DNA from: Clostridia bacterium
GTDB taxonomy: Bacteria > Bacillota_A > Clostridia > Christensenellales > Aristaeellaceae
Direction: 5' to 3'
DNA length: 39,294 nucleotides
Assembly: GCA_017509065.1 (NCBI GenBank)
Contig: JAFWQM010000146.1
Location: 1 to 39,294, forward strand
Below are positions 17,575-25,368 of the stretch, one piece after another. The notes below the pieces were generated by a model. It made no database searches. It was given only the letters and a program-made list of their open reading frames with translations, and was not told the origin of the DNA. Within the stretch, counting starts at the first letter, position 1. Each line of letters begins with the position of its first letter. A program made the translations under genes and the position numbers.

Positions 17575-18498
17575 CTACCGAGGGTTCTGCTGCCGCAAGC
17601 GCCGTTCGGTAACGAACCGCTCCAGCGCGCCGTAACCGACGAGCGTGGTGATCATCACGCAGTACCAGATAATATCGGAAATCTGCGGCACTTTATCCAG
17701 GCCGAATTCCACGCCGACGACTACGCCCACACAGCCAAGCGCGGCGAAGCATGGCCAGAAGCGCTTCCAGAAGCCCTTGGGCCCGGCGCATTTCAGGCAT
17801 CCGTAAATCAGCAGCCCTTCGATGATTACGCCACACAGCACCTGCTCAATGCGCACAAAACCCCAGCGCATTCCCAGCGCGCGCAGGCTTTCACAATAAA
17901 TCTGCGGCACGCACAGGTAGTACACCACGCGCTCAAAGCGCAGGCTGACAATGGCGTCTTCCTTTTTCCGCACGGAAAATACCCCGGCCACAATCAGCGC
18001 CGCCAGCGCTTCCAGCAGAAATACAGCCCAGAACCATTCGTCCCATTCGTTGCTGACAGCGAACGGGATTCTGGCAAAGGCTTCGTTTTCCACATACTTG
18101 CCCACGCCCTGCATGTCCAGGAAGATTTCAGCGGCGCGAACGCCCGCAAGCATCAGCGCGCCAGCCGGGGCGAACAGGCTCAGCAGCCGGGCGGGCTGGA
18201 TTTTATACAGCTTCGCGCTCAGCGCCATGCCCAGCGTCATGCCCAACGCGCCGCCGATCACGGAAAATTCCGCGGCGTCCAGGTGGATCAGGGAAGCCCA
18301 GCCGTAGCGCGGCCACACTCTGCCGGACAGCAGCGCCAGATACAGGACTTTTGCAAGAACGAAAGCCAGCGCGGAGCCCAGGAGAACACCAATGAAAACG
18401 GGGGCTGTTTTCATCCCCCGTTTTTTTGCCCGCAAAGCCAGCCATCCCGTTGCCAAAGCCCATGTGACGAGCAGCGTCAATACATAAGGTACGTTCAT
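17575..18498 (-). CDS. divergent prolipoprotein diacylglyceryl transferase-like (Lgt-like) membrane protein
   Basis: A 307-residue protein with about seven or more membrane segments. The arrangement AEFSVIGGALGMTLGMALSA followed by ARLLSLFAPAGALMLAGVRAAEIF resembles the Lgt family, where the first motif is HGGLLG-like and the second ends in the signature GRxGNF. Here the signature is VRAAEIF: the Arg remains but Gly-Asn-Phe is lost, a variant seen in Lgt-like proteins of Clostridia. It may therefore not transfer diacylglycerol to lipoproteins. Its ATG directly follows the TAA of the phosphodiester glycosidase gene with no gap, so the two are translationally coupled. A different lipid-handling role is possible. 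Confidence 0.55.
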   Translation of the reverse strand: MNVPYVLTLLVTWALATGWLALRAKKRGMKTAPVFIGVLLGSALAFVLAKVLYLALLSGRVWPRYGWASLIHLDAAEFSVIGGALGMTLGMALSAKLYKIQPARLLSLFAPAGALMLAGVRAAEIFLDMQGVGKYVENEAFARIPFAVSNEWDEWFWAVFLLEALAALIVAGVFSVRKKEDAIVSLRFERVVYYLCVPQIYCESLRALGMRWGFVRIEQVLCGVIIEGLLIYGCLKCAGPKGFWKRFWPCFAALGCVGVVVGVEFGLDKVPQISDIIWYCVMITTLVGYGALERFVTERRLRQQNPR

Positions 18499-19452
18499 TT
18501 ATTTTGCTCCAAGCGCCGAAGCGAAGTAAATAATATCGGCGATGTCCCGGGTGTCCTGGTTCTTGGGATCGTTGATCTTCTCGCCGTTGAAAATCAGCAT
18601 GGTGGAATTGCCGCCGTCCAGATTATACGCCGTCATGGTGGACTCGACAGTCTCGCCCGTCCTCTTGGATTTATTCTGAGCGTCGTTGATACCGATTTCA
18701 TATACAAGGCGCGCGAACTCCGACAGGTTCATGCCGGAATTGCCCCGGGCGGGCGGACCGCAGCAGATGCACTTGTATTCCAGCGGTCCCACCTGGGCAA
18801 TGCACATGCGCTGTTTGCGCTCCTCGGCGGCCATATCCTCGCGCAGCGCCATGTCCCGCACCAACTTTCCGTGATCTACCAGCACGGGGCCGAAGAAGAA
18901 CGCCTGCATGACTTTTCTGCCTTCGATGGTTTCCTGCACCTGACCGCTGTAGGGATTGCGCACAATATGGAAGTCGCCGTTATCGTCGACGAGCAGCACG
19001 TCCCTGTCGCCCCGCAGATCATCCACGAACAGCTGGCCCTGGCGCAGAATATAGCCATGGTGCGTAAAGCACCAATAGTCGCCGTTGATGGCCAGCACCG
19101 CGTTGACGCGTTTAGCCAAGGCTGTGCCCTTCATCAGCATTTCGGAGCGGAAGGTGCTGGCAGACGTGGTGCGCAGCTGGGAGGGATGGGCGATCCTGAC
19201 CGTAGCCACCCAATATTCGCAGCCCATCGCCGTACCGTTATCAAACCTTCCGACCTGGATGGTAACCATGATGGTATCATCGGCATACTTGCCCGCGCCT
19301 AAAAAATTCTCGTTTTTCAGCGGCATACCGCCCGAAAAGTCCCAAGGCAGCTTTTGCGCTATTTCCGCGGCAGCTATGCTTTCCAGCCGTCCTGCGAAAA
19401 GCAAAACAAATACGCAGAGAAGGATGAACAGCCGCTGAGTCGCCTTCTGCAT
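18499..19452 (-). CDS. phosphodiester glycosidase family protein (NAGPA domain), exported
   Basis: A 317-residue protein with an N-terminal signal segment (RLFILLCVFVLLFAGRL) and a NAGPA domain, the fold of the enzyme that uncovers mannose-6-phosphate; bacterial members act on sugar phosphodiesters of wall polymers or exopolysaccharide. Markers are NAVLAINGDYW near the start of the domain, QAFFFGPVLVDHGK, and NLDGGNSTMLIFNG near the end, matching the N-L-D-G-G-x-S-T signature. In-frame codons reach 19659, but the promoter at 19544-19572 and GAGG before 19452 fix the start. It is first in a two-gene unit with the Lgt-like gene. Target polymer unknown. Confidence 0.85.
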   Translation of the reverse strand: MQKATQRLFILLCVFVLLFAGRLESIAAAEIAQKLPWDFSGGMPLKNENFLGAGKYADDTIMVTIQVGRFDNGTAMGCEYWVATVRIAHPSQLRTTSASTFRSEMLMKGTALAKRVNAVLAINGDYWCFTHHGYILRQGQLFVDDLRGDRDVLLVDDNGDFHIVRNPYSGQVQETIEGRKVMQAFFFGPVLVDHGKLVRDMALREDMAAEERKQRMCIAQVGPLEYKCICCGPPARGNSGMNLSEFARLVYEIGINDAQNKSKRTGETVESTMTAYNLDGGNSTMLIFNGEKINDPKNQDTRDIADIIYFASALGAK

Positions 19453-19543
19453 TTCCTCAATACCCCTTTCTTCTGATGCCAGCTGTGCCGGCAAACGCGG
19501 CCCGGCAGGACGCGCAAACGGCCTTTCGCTGAAAGCCCTCATC

Positions 19544-19572
19544 ATTATAAAATGTCGAATTGTGGTTGTCAA
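19544..19572 (-). promoter_or_regulatory. perfect-consensus sigma-A promoter for the phosphodiester glycosidase unit
   Basis: On the minus strand TTGACA (19572-19567), 17 bases, TATAAT (19549-19544). Transcription would begin near 19537, giving a leader of about 85 bases. Confidence 0.85.
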
Positions 19573-19652
19573 TACCAAGTCTAACATTATTGTATCGAAT
19601 CTGTAACTTTTTTGTAACAAATTACTTTTCTTTTCCAATCCGACGAAAAGAG

Positions 19653-19681
19653 ATGACAAACCGCGCGGATTCGTTTATAAT
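19653..19681 (+). promoter_or_regulatory. sigma-A promoter for the kinase gene
   Basis: ATGACA, 17 bases, TATAAT. It is divergent from the phosphodiester glycosidase promoter, with the two -35 boxes 80 bases apart. The leader is about 65 bases long. Confidence 0.8.
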
Positions 19682-19753
19682 AACGGGAGAAAAAAGTTTT
19701 TTCATGCAAGAGAAGAAGTTTTTTCCGGCATTCACTATAATAGGAGGATCGCC

Positions 19754-20815
19754 ATGAATCAAATTGTTTCTCAATTTCAGCTAAAAGGCGCGCCCGTTCA
19801 CTGCGAACGCTACGGCAACGGCCATATCAACGAAACATACCTGCTGGAAACCGACGCGCCGCACGCCTATATCCTGCAGAAGGTGAACCGCCATGTGTTC
19901 CAGGATATTCCCGGCCTGATGGGGAATATCATCGCCGTCACAAACCATCTCTGGCGGCAGACGCCTGACCCGCGCCGCGTGCTTACGCTGGTTCCGACAA
20001 CAGAAAACGAAATGTACTATGTGGACGCGGACGGCGAAACCTGGCGCCTGTATGAGTTCGTGACGGACAGCCTGTGCCTTGACAGGCCGGAGAACGCGTA
20101 TGACCTGCAGCAGAGCGGCATCGCGTTCGGCTCATTCCAGAACCAGCTTGCGGACTTTCCCGCGTCTTCGCTCGTGGAAATCATTCCGCATTTCCACGAC
20201 ACACCCGCGCGCTTCGCCCAGCTCAAAGAGGCTATTCGTATGGATCGGGCGGGCCGCGTGAAGAAAGCCGGGCGGGAAATCGACCAGTATTTGGCTTTTG
20301 AAAAATACGCCGGCTTTCTGATGGATTTGCTGCAGAAGGGGGAACTGCCCCTGCGCGTGACGCACAACGACACCAAACTGAATAACGTGCTGCTGGACGC
20401 CGCGACCCGCACGCCGCTATGTGTGATCGACCTGGACACGGTGATGCCCGGCCTGGCCGCCAACGATTTCGGCGATTCCATCCGCTTCGGCGCGGCAACG
20501 GCCAGAGAGGACGAGCGTGATCTGGACAAGGTGGGCATGTCTTTGGATCTGTTCGAGTCGTATGCGCGCGGTTTCCTGTCCGCCTGCGGGAAACGGCTCA
20601 CGCAGCTGGAAAGGGAGACCCTGCCTATGGGCGCGCTGCTGATGACGCTGGAATGCGGCTCCCGCTTCCTGGCGGATTACTTCAACGGCGACGTATATTT
20701 CCACAATGCCCGCGGGGATCAGAACCTGTGCCGTGCCAGAACTCACATCAAAATGACCCAGGACATGGAGACCAAGCTGGGCCAGATGCGGAAAATCGTC
20801 GAAAGCATTGAATGA
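19754..20815 (+). CDS. APH-fold sugar kinase, N-acetylhexosamine 1-kinase-like
   Basis: A 353-residue kinase of the aminoglycoside/choline phosphotransferase fold. Catalytic-loop motif VTHNDTKLNNVLLD contains the base D206, and VIDLDTVMPG contains the metal-binding D228; this exact pairing (HNDTK...N-N-V-L and IDLDT-MPG) is characteristic of NahK/LnpB, which phosphorylates GlcNAc and GalNAc at the anomeric carbon. The N-lobe has YGNGHINETYLL and AYILQKVNRHVF with the ATP-binding Lys. GGAGG lies upstream of the ATG. It could feed GlcNAc/GalNAc, perhaps released by the GH20 enzyme 7 kb away, to UDP-sugar synthesis; that link is inference. Confidence 0.85.
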   Translation: MNQIVSQFQLKGAPVHCERYGNGHINETYLLETDAPHAYILQKVNRHVFQDIPGLMGNIIAVTNHLWRQTPDPRRVLTLVPTTENEMYYVDADGETWRLYEFVTDSLCLDRPENAYDLQQSGIAFGSFQNQLADFPASSLVEIIPHFHDTPARFAQLKEAIRMDRAGRVKKAGREIDQYLAFEKYAGFLMDLLQKGELPLRVTHNDTKLNNVLLDAATRTPLCVIDLDTVMPGLAANDFGDSIRFGAATAREDERDLDKVGMSLDLFESYARGFLSACGKRLTQLERETLPMGALLMTLECGSRFLADYFNGDVYFHNARGDQNLCRARTHIKMTQDMETKLGQMRKIVESIE

Positions 20816-20871
20816 ACGCAATCATTCCCGAATCCCGTCAGCGGCACATCTGTCCAAGGCGTTTTTTTGCC

Positions 20872-20900
20872 TTGCAATCTACCGCGGGATCAGGTATAAT
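20872..20900 (+). promoter_or_regulatory. sigma-A promoter for the P-loop protein
   Basis: TTGCAA, 17 bases, TATAAT. A small hairpin CAAGGC/GCCTTG with a T-rich loop touches the -35 box and may be the end of the kinase transcript. Confidence 0.65.
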
Positions 20901-20932
20901 AAAGGTATGAATACAGAAAAGGGGGGTTTCCC

Positions 20933-21343
20933 ATGATACAGGTGATTCACGGCAAGAAAGGCTCCGGCAAGACCAAGCGCATTCTCGACCAGGCGAACGA
21001 CGCGATCAAGGAACACAAGGGCGACGTGATTTTCATCGACGACGACAACCGCTATATGTACGATCTCCGCCACGAAGTGCGCTTCGTGAACGCGGGCGAA
21101 TACGGCACCGACAGCCCGGAAATGTTCCTGGGCTTCATCTGCGGTATGCTAGCCCAGAACTTTGACATCAGCGTGATCTTCATTGACGCTTTCCTGAAAC
21201 TGGTCAAGACCGCCGTGGAAAACACGGAAAACTTCTTTGTCCGTCTGGATGACCTGAGCGTAAAACACAACGTGCAGTTCGTGATCTCCGTTTCCTGCGA
21301 CGACGCGGTGGCCCCTGAGTTTATTAAGAAGTATTTTATTTAA
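20933..21343 (+). CDS. small P-loop ATP-binding protein, unknown role
   Basis: A 136-residue protein with Walker A GKKGSGKTK (residues 7-15) right at the N-terminus and a Walker-B-like strand SVIFIDAFLKL near residue 85; VIFIDDDNRYMYDL is a second acidic strand. The rest is a compact alpha/beta fold ending KHNVQFVISVSCDD. No DNA-binding or membrane part is seen. It resembles short single-domain NTPases kept across Clostridia with no known function. A poly-G stretch (20921-20926) after AAAA acts as ribosome site, 6 bases before the ATG. The threonine synthase gene starts 14 bases after its stop, so they are probably cotranscribed. Confidence 0.75.
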   Translation: MIQVIHGKKGSGKTKRILDQANDAIKEHKGDVIFIDDDNRYMYDLRHEVRFVNAGEYGTDSPEMFLGFICGMLAQNFDISVIFIDAFLKLVKTAVENTENFFVRLDDLSVKHNVQFVISVSCDDAVAPEFIKKYFI

Positions 21344-21357
21344 CAGAGGAAATATTT

Positions 21358-22851
21358 ATGCCATTTATCAGCACCCGCGGGGCGGAGATGGTCTCCGCCC
21401 CGGAAGCCATCGTGCGCGGCATCGCCCCGGACGGCGGACTATACGCTCCTGTTTCCCTGCCCCGATTAGAAAAAGCGGATTTTGAAGCGCTGGTGAAAAT
21501 GGATTATCCCGCCCGCGCGGCACATACCCTGGCCCTGCTGTTGGACGGCTTCACTGAGGAAGAACTGCTGCCCATGGCAAAAGCCGCTTACAGCCGGTTT
21601 GACGACAGCGCCATCGCCCCGGTGAAGGAATTAAAAGACAGCCGCTTCGTGCTGGAGCTGTTCCACGGCCCCACCCTGGCCTTTAAGGATATGGCGCTTC
21701 AATTCCTGCCCTGGCTCATGACCGCCTCCGCCCGCAAGCAGGGCGAACAGCGTGAAATCGCCATCCTCACCGCCACCAGCGGCGACACGGGCAAGGCAGC
21801 GCTGGAAGGGTTCCAGGACGTGCCCGGCACCTCCGTCACCGTGTTCTATCCCCAGGGCGGGGTCAGCGCAGTGCAGCAAAAGCAGATGGTCACCTCCCAG
21901 GGCAAAAATGTCCATGTCTGCGCGGTGCGCGGCAACTTCGACGACGCCCAGACTGGCGTGAAAACGCTGTTCGGCGACCCGGATTTCATCGCGAAAATGA
22001 ACGGCCTGGGCAAGACCCTGTCCTCCGCCAACTCCATTAACCTCGGCCGTCTGGCCCCGCAGGTGGCTTATTATCTCTCCGCCTGCGCCGACCTGCTGGC
22101 TTCTGGCAAGGCGGACTGGGACACGGGCCTTAACGTCTGCGTGCCCACCGGCAACTTTGGCAACATCCTGGCCGCCTGGTACGCCAGGCGCATGGGCGCG
22201 CCCATCCGCAAGCTCATCTGCGCCAGCAACCGCAACGACGTGCTGACCGACTTCATCCGCACCGGCGTCTATGACCGCGTGCGCCCCTTCCACAAGACCA
22301 TCTCCCCCTCCATGGACATCCTGATTTCCTCCAACCTGGAACGGTTCCTGCTGGAACTGGCTCAGGGCGACACCGCGCAGGTGGCGCAGTGGATGGGCGA
22401 ATTAAAAGAAAAGGGCCGCTACGAAATCAGCGGCACCCAGAAAGCTCTATTGAACGAGGCGTTCTATGGCGGGTTCGCGGACGATGAAGCGACCAAGGAG
22501 ACCATTGCCACGCTCTGGAATGAAGAAAAATATTTGACCGACCCTCACACCGGCGTGGCCATGCGCGTGGCGGAGGACTACCGCAAGGAAACGGGCGATG
22601 GCAATACGCCCATGCTCATCGTGTCCACCGCCAGTCCCTACAAGTTCGCCGCCGACGTGGCGGAGGCCATCTCTGTCCCGGTGCAGGGCGACGCCTTCGC
22701 CGCCGCCCAGGCCCTGGAAAACGCCACCGGCGTCAAAGCGCCTAAAGCCGTGCTGGCCCTCAAAGATATGCCCGTGCTACACACCCGCGTCTGCGACAAG
22801 GACAAGATGGGCGAAGCGGTGCTGGCGGGGTTTGACGGACAGGCAGAATGA
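21358..22851 (+). CDS. thrC: threonine synthase
   Basis: This PLP enzyme converts O-phosphohomoserine to threonine, the last step of threonine synthesis, in the cytoplasm. The 497 residues match the long (yeast/E. coli-like) form: N-terminus ISTRGAEMVSAPEAIVRGIA, PDGGLYAP, and the PLP lysine K110 in FHGPTLAFKDMALQFLP. ILTATSGDTGKAALEGF and CVPTGNFGNILAAWYARRMG bind the cofactor phosphate and substrate. AGAGGAAA precedes the start. The gene follows the P-loop gene closely and overlaps the methyltransferase gene by four bases; there is no T-box or threonine leader in front of it. Confidence 0.96.
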   Translation: MPFISTRGAEMVSAPEAIVRGIAPDGGLYAPVSLPRLEKADFEALVKMDYPARAAHTLALLLDGFTEEELLPMAKAAYSRFDDSAIAPVKELKDSRFVLELFHGPTLAFKDMALQFLPWLMTASARKQGEQREIAILTATSGDTGKAALEGFQDVPGTSVTVFYPQGGVSAVQQKQMVTSQGKNVHVCAVRGNFDDAQTGVKTLFGDPDFIAKMNGLGKTLSSANSINLGRLAPQVAYYLSACADLLASGKADWDTGLNVCVPTGNFGNILAAWYARRMGAPIRKLICASNRNDVLTDFIRTGVYDRVRPFHKTISPSMDILISSNLERFLLELAQGDTAQVAQWMGELKEKGRYEISGTQKALLNEAFYGGFADDEATKETIATLWNEEKYLTDPHTGVAMRVAEDYRKETGDGNTPMLIVSTASPYKFAADVAEAISVPVQGDAFAAAQALENATGVKAPKAVLALKDMPVLHTRVCDKDKMGEAVLAGFDGQAE

Positions 22852-23687
22852 AAACCGTGAAAATGTACGCCCGGAACGCGGCGTTTCAACGCTTTGAAAC
22901 GCTCAAACGCAACCGGGAAAAGCGTTCCCGCCAGGGCCTGGCTTTCATGGAAGGCGTGCAGATGGTGGAGCAGGCCGTCGCCCACGGCTGGACGTTCCAC
23001 GCCATGGCCGTTGCGGACGGCAAGCGCTTGTCCGGCTGGGCGGAGGACATGATCGGGAAGGCGGAGCCGGAATATCTGTACCAGATGGCCCCGGCGCTGC
23101 ACGCCGAACTGAGCGACCGGGAAAACCCCTGCGAAATCATCACCCTCATTCACGTCCGTTCCGACGGCCTGAGCCGGATCGCGGACGCGGCACAGACAAG
23201 CGCCGCGCCGCCGCTGATCGCGCTGTTTGACCGGCCTGCCGCCCCGGGCAACCTGGGCACTTTCCTGCGCTCCGCCGACGCCTTTGGCGCGGTTGGCGCT
23301 GTCGTGACCGGCCACGCCGCGGATTTTTATGACCCCCAGTGCATCCGCGCCAGCGTGGGCACGGTGTTCGCCCTTCCCTTCGGGGAGCTTCCGGGCGCGG
23401 AAGCGGCGGTGGAATGGCTGCGCGGCCTGCCCTGCCGCCCGCTGATCGTGGGCACCAGCACCCGGGGCACCCGGAATATTTCTGAAATTGACCTGACCGG
23501 GCCGGTGGCCCTGGTGATTGGCAATGAGACCTTCGGCCTGTCCCACGCCTGGAAGGAGCAGTGCGATATTCTGGCCCGTATCCCCATCTGCGGCGCGGCG
23601 AGCAGCCTGAACGCAGGCAGCGCGGCCACGGTTTGCTTTTACGAGGTCAGCCGCCAGCGCATGGAAAAGGGGCTGCCGGCGCGGTGA
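22848..23687 (+). CDS. TrmH/SpoU-family RNA 2'-O-methyltransferase
   Basis: A 279-residue SPOUT-class methyltransferase that should methylate a ribose 2'-OH in rRNA or tRNA with S-adenosylmethionine. The C-terminal knot carries the family motifs: [20 protein letters not shown] (motif 1), [13 protein letters not shown] (motif 2) and [20 protein letters not shown] (motif 3). The N-terminal part, about 110 residues, is the substrate-binding domain. The motif 3 sequence SLNAGSAA differs slightly from the usual SLNVSxAA. Its ATG overlaps the stop of thrC. The exact RNA target is not evident. Confidence 0.88.
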   Translation: MKTVKMYARNAAFQRFETLKRNREKRSRQGLAFMEGVQMVEQAVAHGWTFHAMAVADGKRLSGWAEDMIGKAEPEYLYQMAPALHAELSDRENPCEIITLIHVRSDGLSRIADAAQTSAAPPLIALFDRPAAPGNLGTFLRSADAFGAVGAVVTGHAADFYDPQCIRASVGTVFALPFGELPGAEAAVEWLRGLPCRPLIVGTSTRGTRNISEIDLTGPVALVIGNETFGLSHAWKEQCDILARIPICGAASSLNAGSAATVCFYEVSRQRMEKGLPAR

Positions 23688-23737
23688 TCCTCTCCCGTGC
23701 CCCTTTGACATTTCAGTCAAAACCGCCAGGCGGAAGC

Positions 23738-23763
23738 GTATCGGGAATAATTATTCCGGATAC
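23738..23763. promoter_or_regulatory. 26-bp palindromic operator upstream of reverse rubrerythrin
   Basis: GTATC, one unpaired G, the perfect 14-bp palindrome GGAATAATTATTCC, one unpaired G, and GATAC form a near-perfect dyad centred on 23750/23751. It lies about 25 bases before the -10 box of the rubrerythrin gene, a place for an activator or repressor. PerR boxes share an ATAAT/ATTAT core but have a central base that this site lacks, so the regulator is uncertain. Confidence 0.6.
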
Positions 23764-23787
23764 TGTTTCAAACTGGAAAATCCTGTG

Positions 23788-23793
23788 TATAAT
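23788..23793 (+). promoter_or_regulatory. -10 box of reverse rubrerythrin promoter and leader hairpin
   Basis: TATAAT with only a poor -35 (TTTCAA at 23766-23771, spacing 16), consistent with a promoter that needs an activator at the neighbouring palindrome. The leader then holds the hairpin AACGCCG/CGGCGTT with a 5-base loop (about 23807-23825) before the ribosome site. Confidence 0.55.
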
Positions 23794-23847
23794 TATATCG
23801 TACAAAACGCCGCGAGTCGGCGTTATGATAAAAAGGAGGAATGTACT

Positions 23848-24390
23848 ATGAAATGGGTATGTCAGGTTTGCGGATTCGTTTGGGAAGGTGAACAGCCCCC
23901 GGAAAAGTGCCCCCAGTGCAAGGCCCCCGCTTCCAAATTCACCAAGCAGGACGCTGAAATGACCTGGGCCGCCGAGCATGTGGTGGGTGTTGCGCAGGGC
24001 GTGCCGGAAGACATCATCGCCGATCTGCGCGCCAACTTCAACGGCGAATGCTCCGAAGTGGGCATGTACCTGGCCATGGGCCGCGTCGCCGCCCGCGAAG
24101 GCTATCCCGAAATCGCCGAATACTGGAAGACCGCCGCGTTTGAGGAAGCAGAACACGCCGCCAAGTTCGCGGAACTCCTCGGCGAAGTGCTCACCGACAG
24201 CACCGAAAAGAACCTGAAAATGCGCGTCGAAGCCGAAAACGGCGCCACCGCCGGCAAGACCGACCTGGCCAAGCGCGCCAAGGCCCTGAACCTGGACGCC
24301 ATCCACGACACCGTGCATGAAATGGCAAGGGACGAAGCCCGTCACGGCAAAGCGTTCAAGGGGCTGTTGGAGAGGTATTTCGGGAAGTAA
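23848..24390 (+). CDS. reverse rubrerythrin (rubredoxin domain + diiron ferritin-like domain)
   Basis: A 180-residue oxygen-stress protein that reduces hydrogen peroxide, and in some Clostridia oxygen, to water. The rubredoxin-like domain comes first (C5, C8, C21, C24 in VCQVCGF and KCPQCKA), the reverse of classic rubrerythrin. The four-helix diiron domain follows, with ligands expected at E67 or E70 (GECSEVGMY), E100 and H103 ([10 protein letters not shown]) and E163 and H166 ([12 protein letters not shown]). AAAAGGAGGA, 8 bases before the ATG, sets the start and suggests high expression. A palindromic operator precedes the promoter and a strong terminator follows. Confidence 0.93.
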   Translation: MKWVCQVCGFVWEGEQPPEKCPQCKAPASKFTKQDAEMTWAAEHVVGVAQGVPEDIIADLRANFNGECSEVGMYLAMGRVAAREGYPEIAEYWKTAAFEEAEHAAKFAELLGEVLTDSTEKNLKMRVEAENGATAGKTDLAKRAKALNLDAIHDTVHEMARDEARHGKAFKGLLERYFGK

Positions 24391-24417
24391 GAAACGCTTA
24401 TATTCCTTGACTTTTAG

Positions 24418-24450
24418 GGAACTGCTCTGCATGGGGCGGTTCCTTTTTTT
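24418..24450 (+). terminator. strong terminator after reverse rubrerythrin
   Basis: GGAACTGCTC pairs with the complementary GGGCGGTTCC (two G-U wobbles), followed by seven T. It also marks the left edge of the accessory island. Confidence 0.88.
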
Positions 24451-24876
24451 CGTGCATCTTTTCCTTTCTGTTGTACTAATGTTGTACCATTTGGCTTCGA
24501 GAGACCGGAAAATCTCCTCAAAACCCCCAAAAGTTGTACTTCCAAAATGTTGTACCCTTTTGCGGCTCCATTATACCATCAAGATGTAAGGAATTCAACA
24601 ACATCTGCGATGCAACTTTCAATTCAGATTGAAACATGCTGCAAGCAACTTCAATACATCGTTAAAACAACTGTTAGTTATTACTCTATCGCATCGGAAC
24701 GATTAGGAGAAAACATAATAATACTCACCATTCTATTACCAGTCACGTTATAATGACTGATGCAATCAAAGGCCATGATATAATGCAGTCACAAGGTTGA
24801 GGGAAGCAACCAAGACCTAAAAAGAAGAAGCCTTGGCGGGGCCGAAACAAATACCGCTGATTAGAAAGGAAAGAAT
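24451..24876. other. intergenic region at the island's left edge, with GTTGTAC motifs
   Basis: No convincing gene lies here; short open frames lack ribosome sites. GTTGTACT/C occurs four times (24470, 24481, 24533, 24549). The copy at 24530-24541 contains the dyad AAGT-TGT-ACTT and its context (ACCCCCAAAAGTTGTACTTC) closely matches the 21-bp tandem repeats at 30041-30124. The right part has repeated AGTCAC (24741 and 24787) and a promoter for the next gene. Composition turns AT-rich compared with the chromosome to the left. Confidence 0.5.
24776..24784 (+). promoter_or_regulatory. extended -10 promoter of the small-protein pair
   Basis: TGATATAAT is an extended -10 element, with no good -35. 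The leader of about 85 bases contains the hairpin GGTTG/CAACC and a purine-rich ribosome site (AAAGGAAAG) before the ATG at 24877. Confidence 0.5.
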
Positions 24877-25317
24877 ATGACTACTATCACCATCAACACC
24901 AAAAATCACACCATCGAAATGAACAAGTCCGTTACCAAGGCCGCTTCCAAGTATGGTACTCCTGAATACATCGAATTGCAGAATGTCCGCCGCGACTATC
25001 CCACCTACCGCGTTGTGACCGTTGCCAAAAAGGGTGCCAAGCCCGAATACAAGGGGCTGACCTATGAATATATGGAAAAATACATTAAGGCTCACGATGA
25101 CGAAGAAAAGTCCATTATGGCTGAATACCTGATGCTTCGTGGTTTGAGCGAAGAAGGCCAAAACGCTGATGCGGATTCTGCCGACTACACTGAAATCAGG
25201 GAATGGTTCTTCCAGGCGTTCCCTGCCATTGAGAAGTTCCTCTCTGACCGCGATGCCCTGCTTGAAAAGATTGCCCAGCGCAAAGCGGAGAAGCAGGCGG
25301 CGAAGAAAGCCGCCTGA
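24877..25317 (+). CDS. island protein of unknown function, paralogue of the next gene
   Basis: A 146-residue soluble protein of no family I can name. It begins TTITINTKNHTIEMNKSVTK and has the blocks LQNVRRDYPTYRVV and KGLTYEYMEKYIKAH, both repeated almost exactly in the adjacent 160-residue protein. The C-terminus is a charged helix rich in Lys, Ala and Glu (KIAQRKAEKQAAKKAA) that could form a coiled coil or bind nucleic acid. It is the first gene of the accessory island and probably heads an operon with its paralogue, whose terminator lies at 25881-25910. A role linked to the helicase-like protein downstream is possible but unsupported. Confidence 0.7.
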   Translation: MTTITINTKNHTIEMNKSVTKAASKYGTPEYIELQNVRRDYPTYRVVTVAKKGAKPEYKGLTYEYMEKYIKAHDDEEKSIMAEYLMLRGLSEEGQNADADSADYTEIREWFFQAFPAIEKFLSDRDALLEKIAQRKAEKQAAKKAA

Positions 25318-25368
25318 CTTCCCTCAAAAACATTTCACATTTGCGACCAAAGAAAGGGGTAATAGATA

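Noticed and set aside
17362..19302. Long + strand open frame of 646 codons over the Lgt-like and phosphodiester glycosidase genes
   Set aside because: It is antisense to two genes with clear family motifs and their own promoter; composition (His/Gln-rich) is typical of a shadow frame in GC-rich DNA.
21100..21360. T-box or threonine attenuator in front of thrC
   Set aside because: Only 14 bases separate thrC from the preceding gene, leaving no room; no T-box or threonine-rich leader peptide seen.
22638..23720. Minus-strand open frame of 360 codons opposite thrC end and the methyltransferase
   Set aside because: Shadow of two strongly supported + strand genes.
23738..23763. Assigning the rubrerythrin dyad to PerR
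   Set aside because: The 7-1-7 spacing of the PerR box is not met; kept only as an unassigned operator.
24547..24753. Small + strand open frame of 68 codons in the island's left edge
   Set aside because: No ribosome site, no recognisable protein pattern, and it spans motif repeats.
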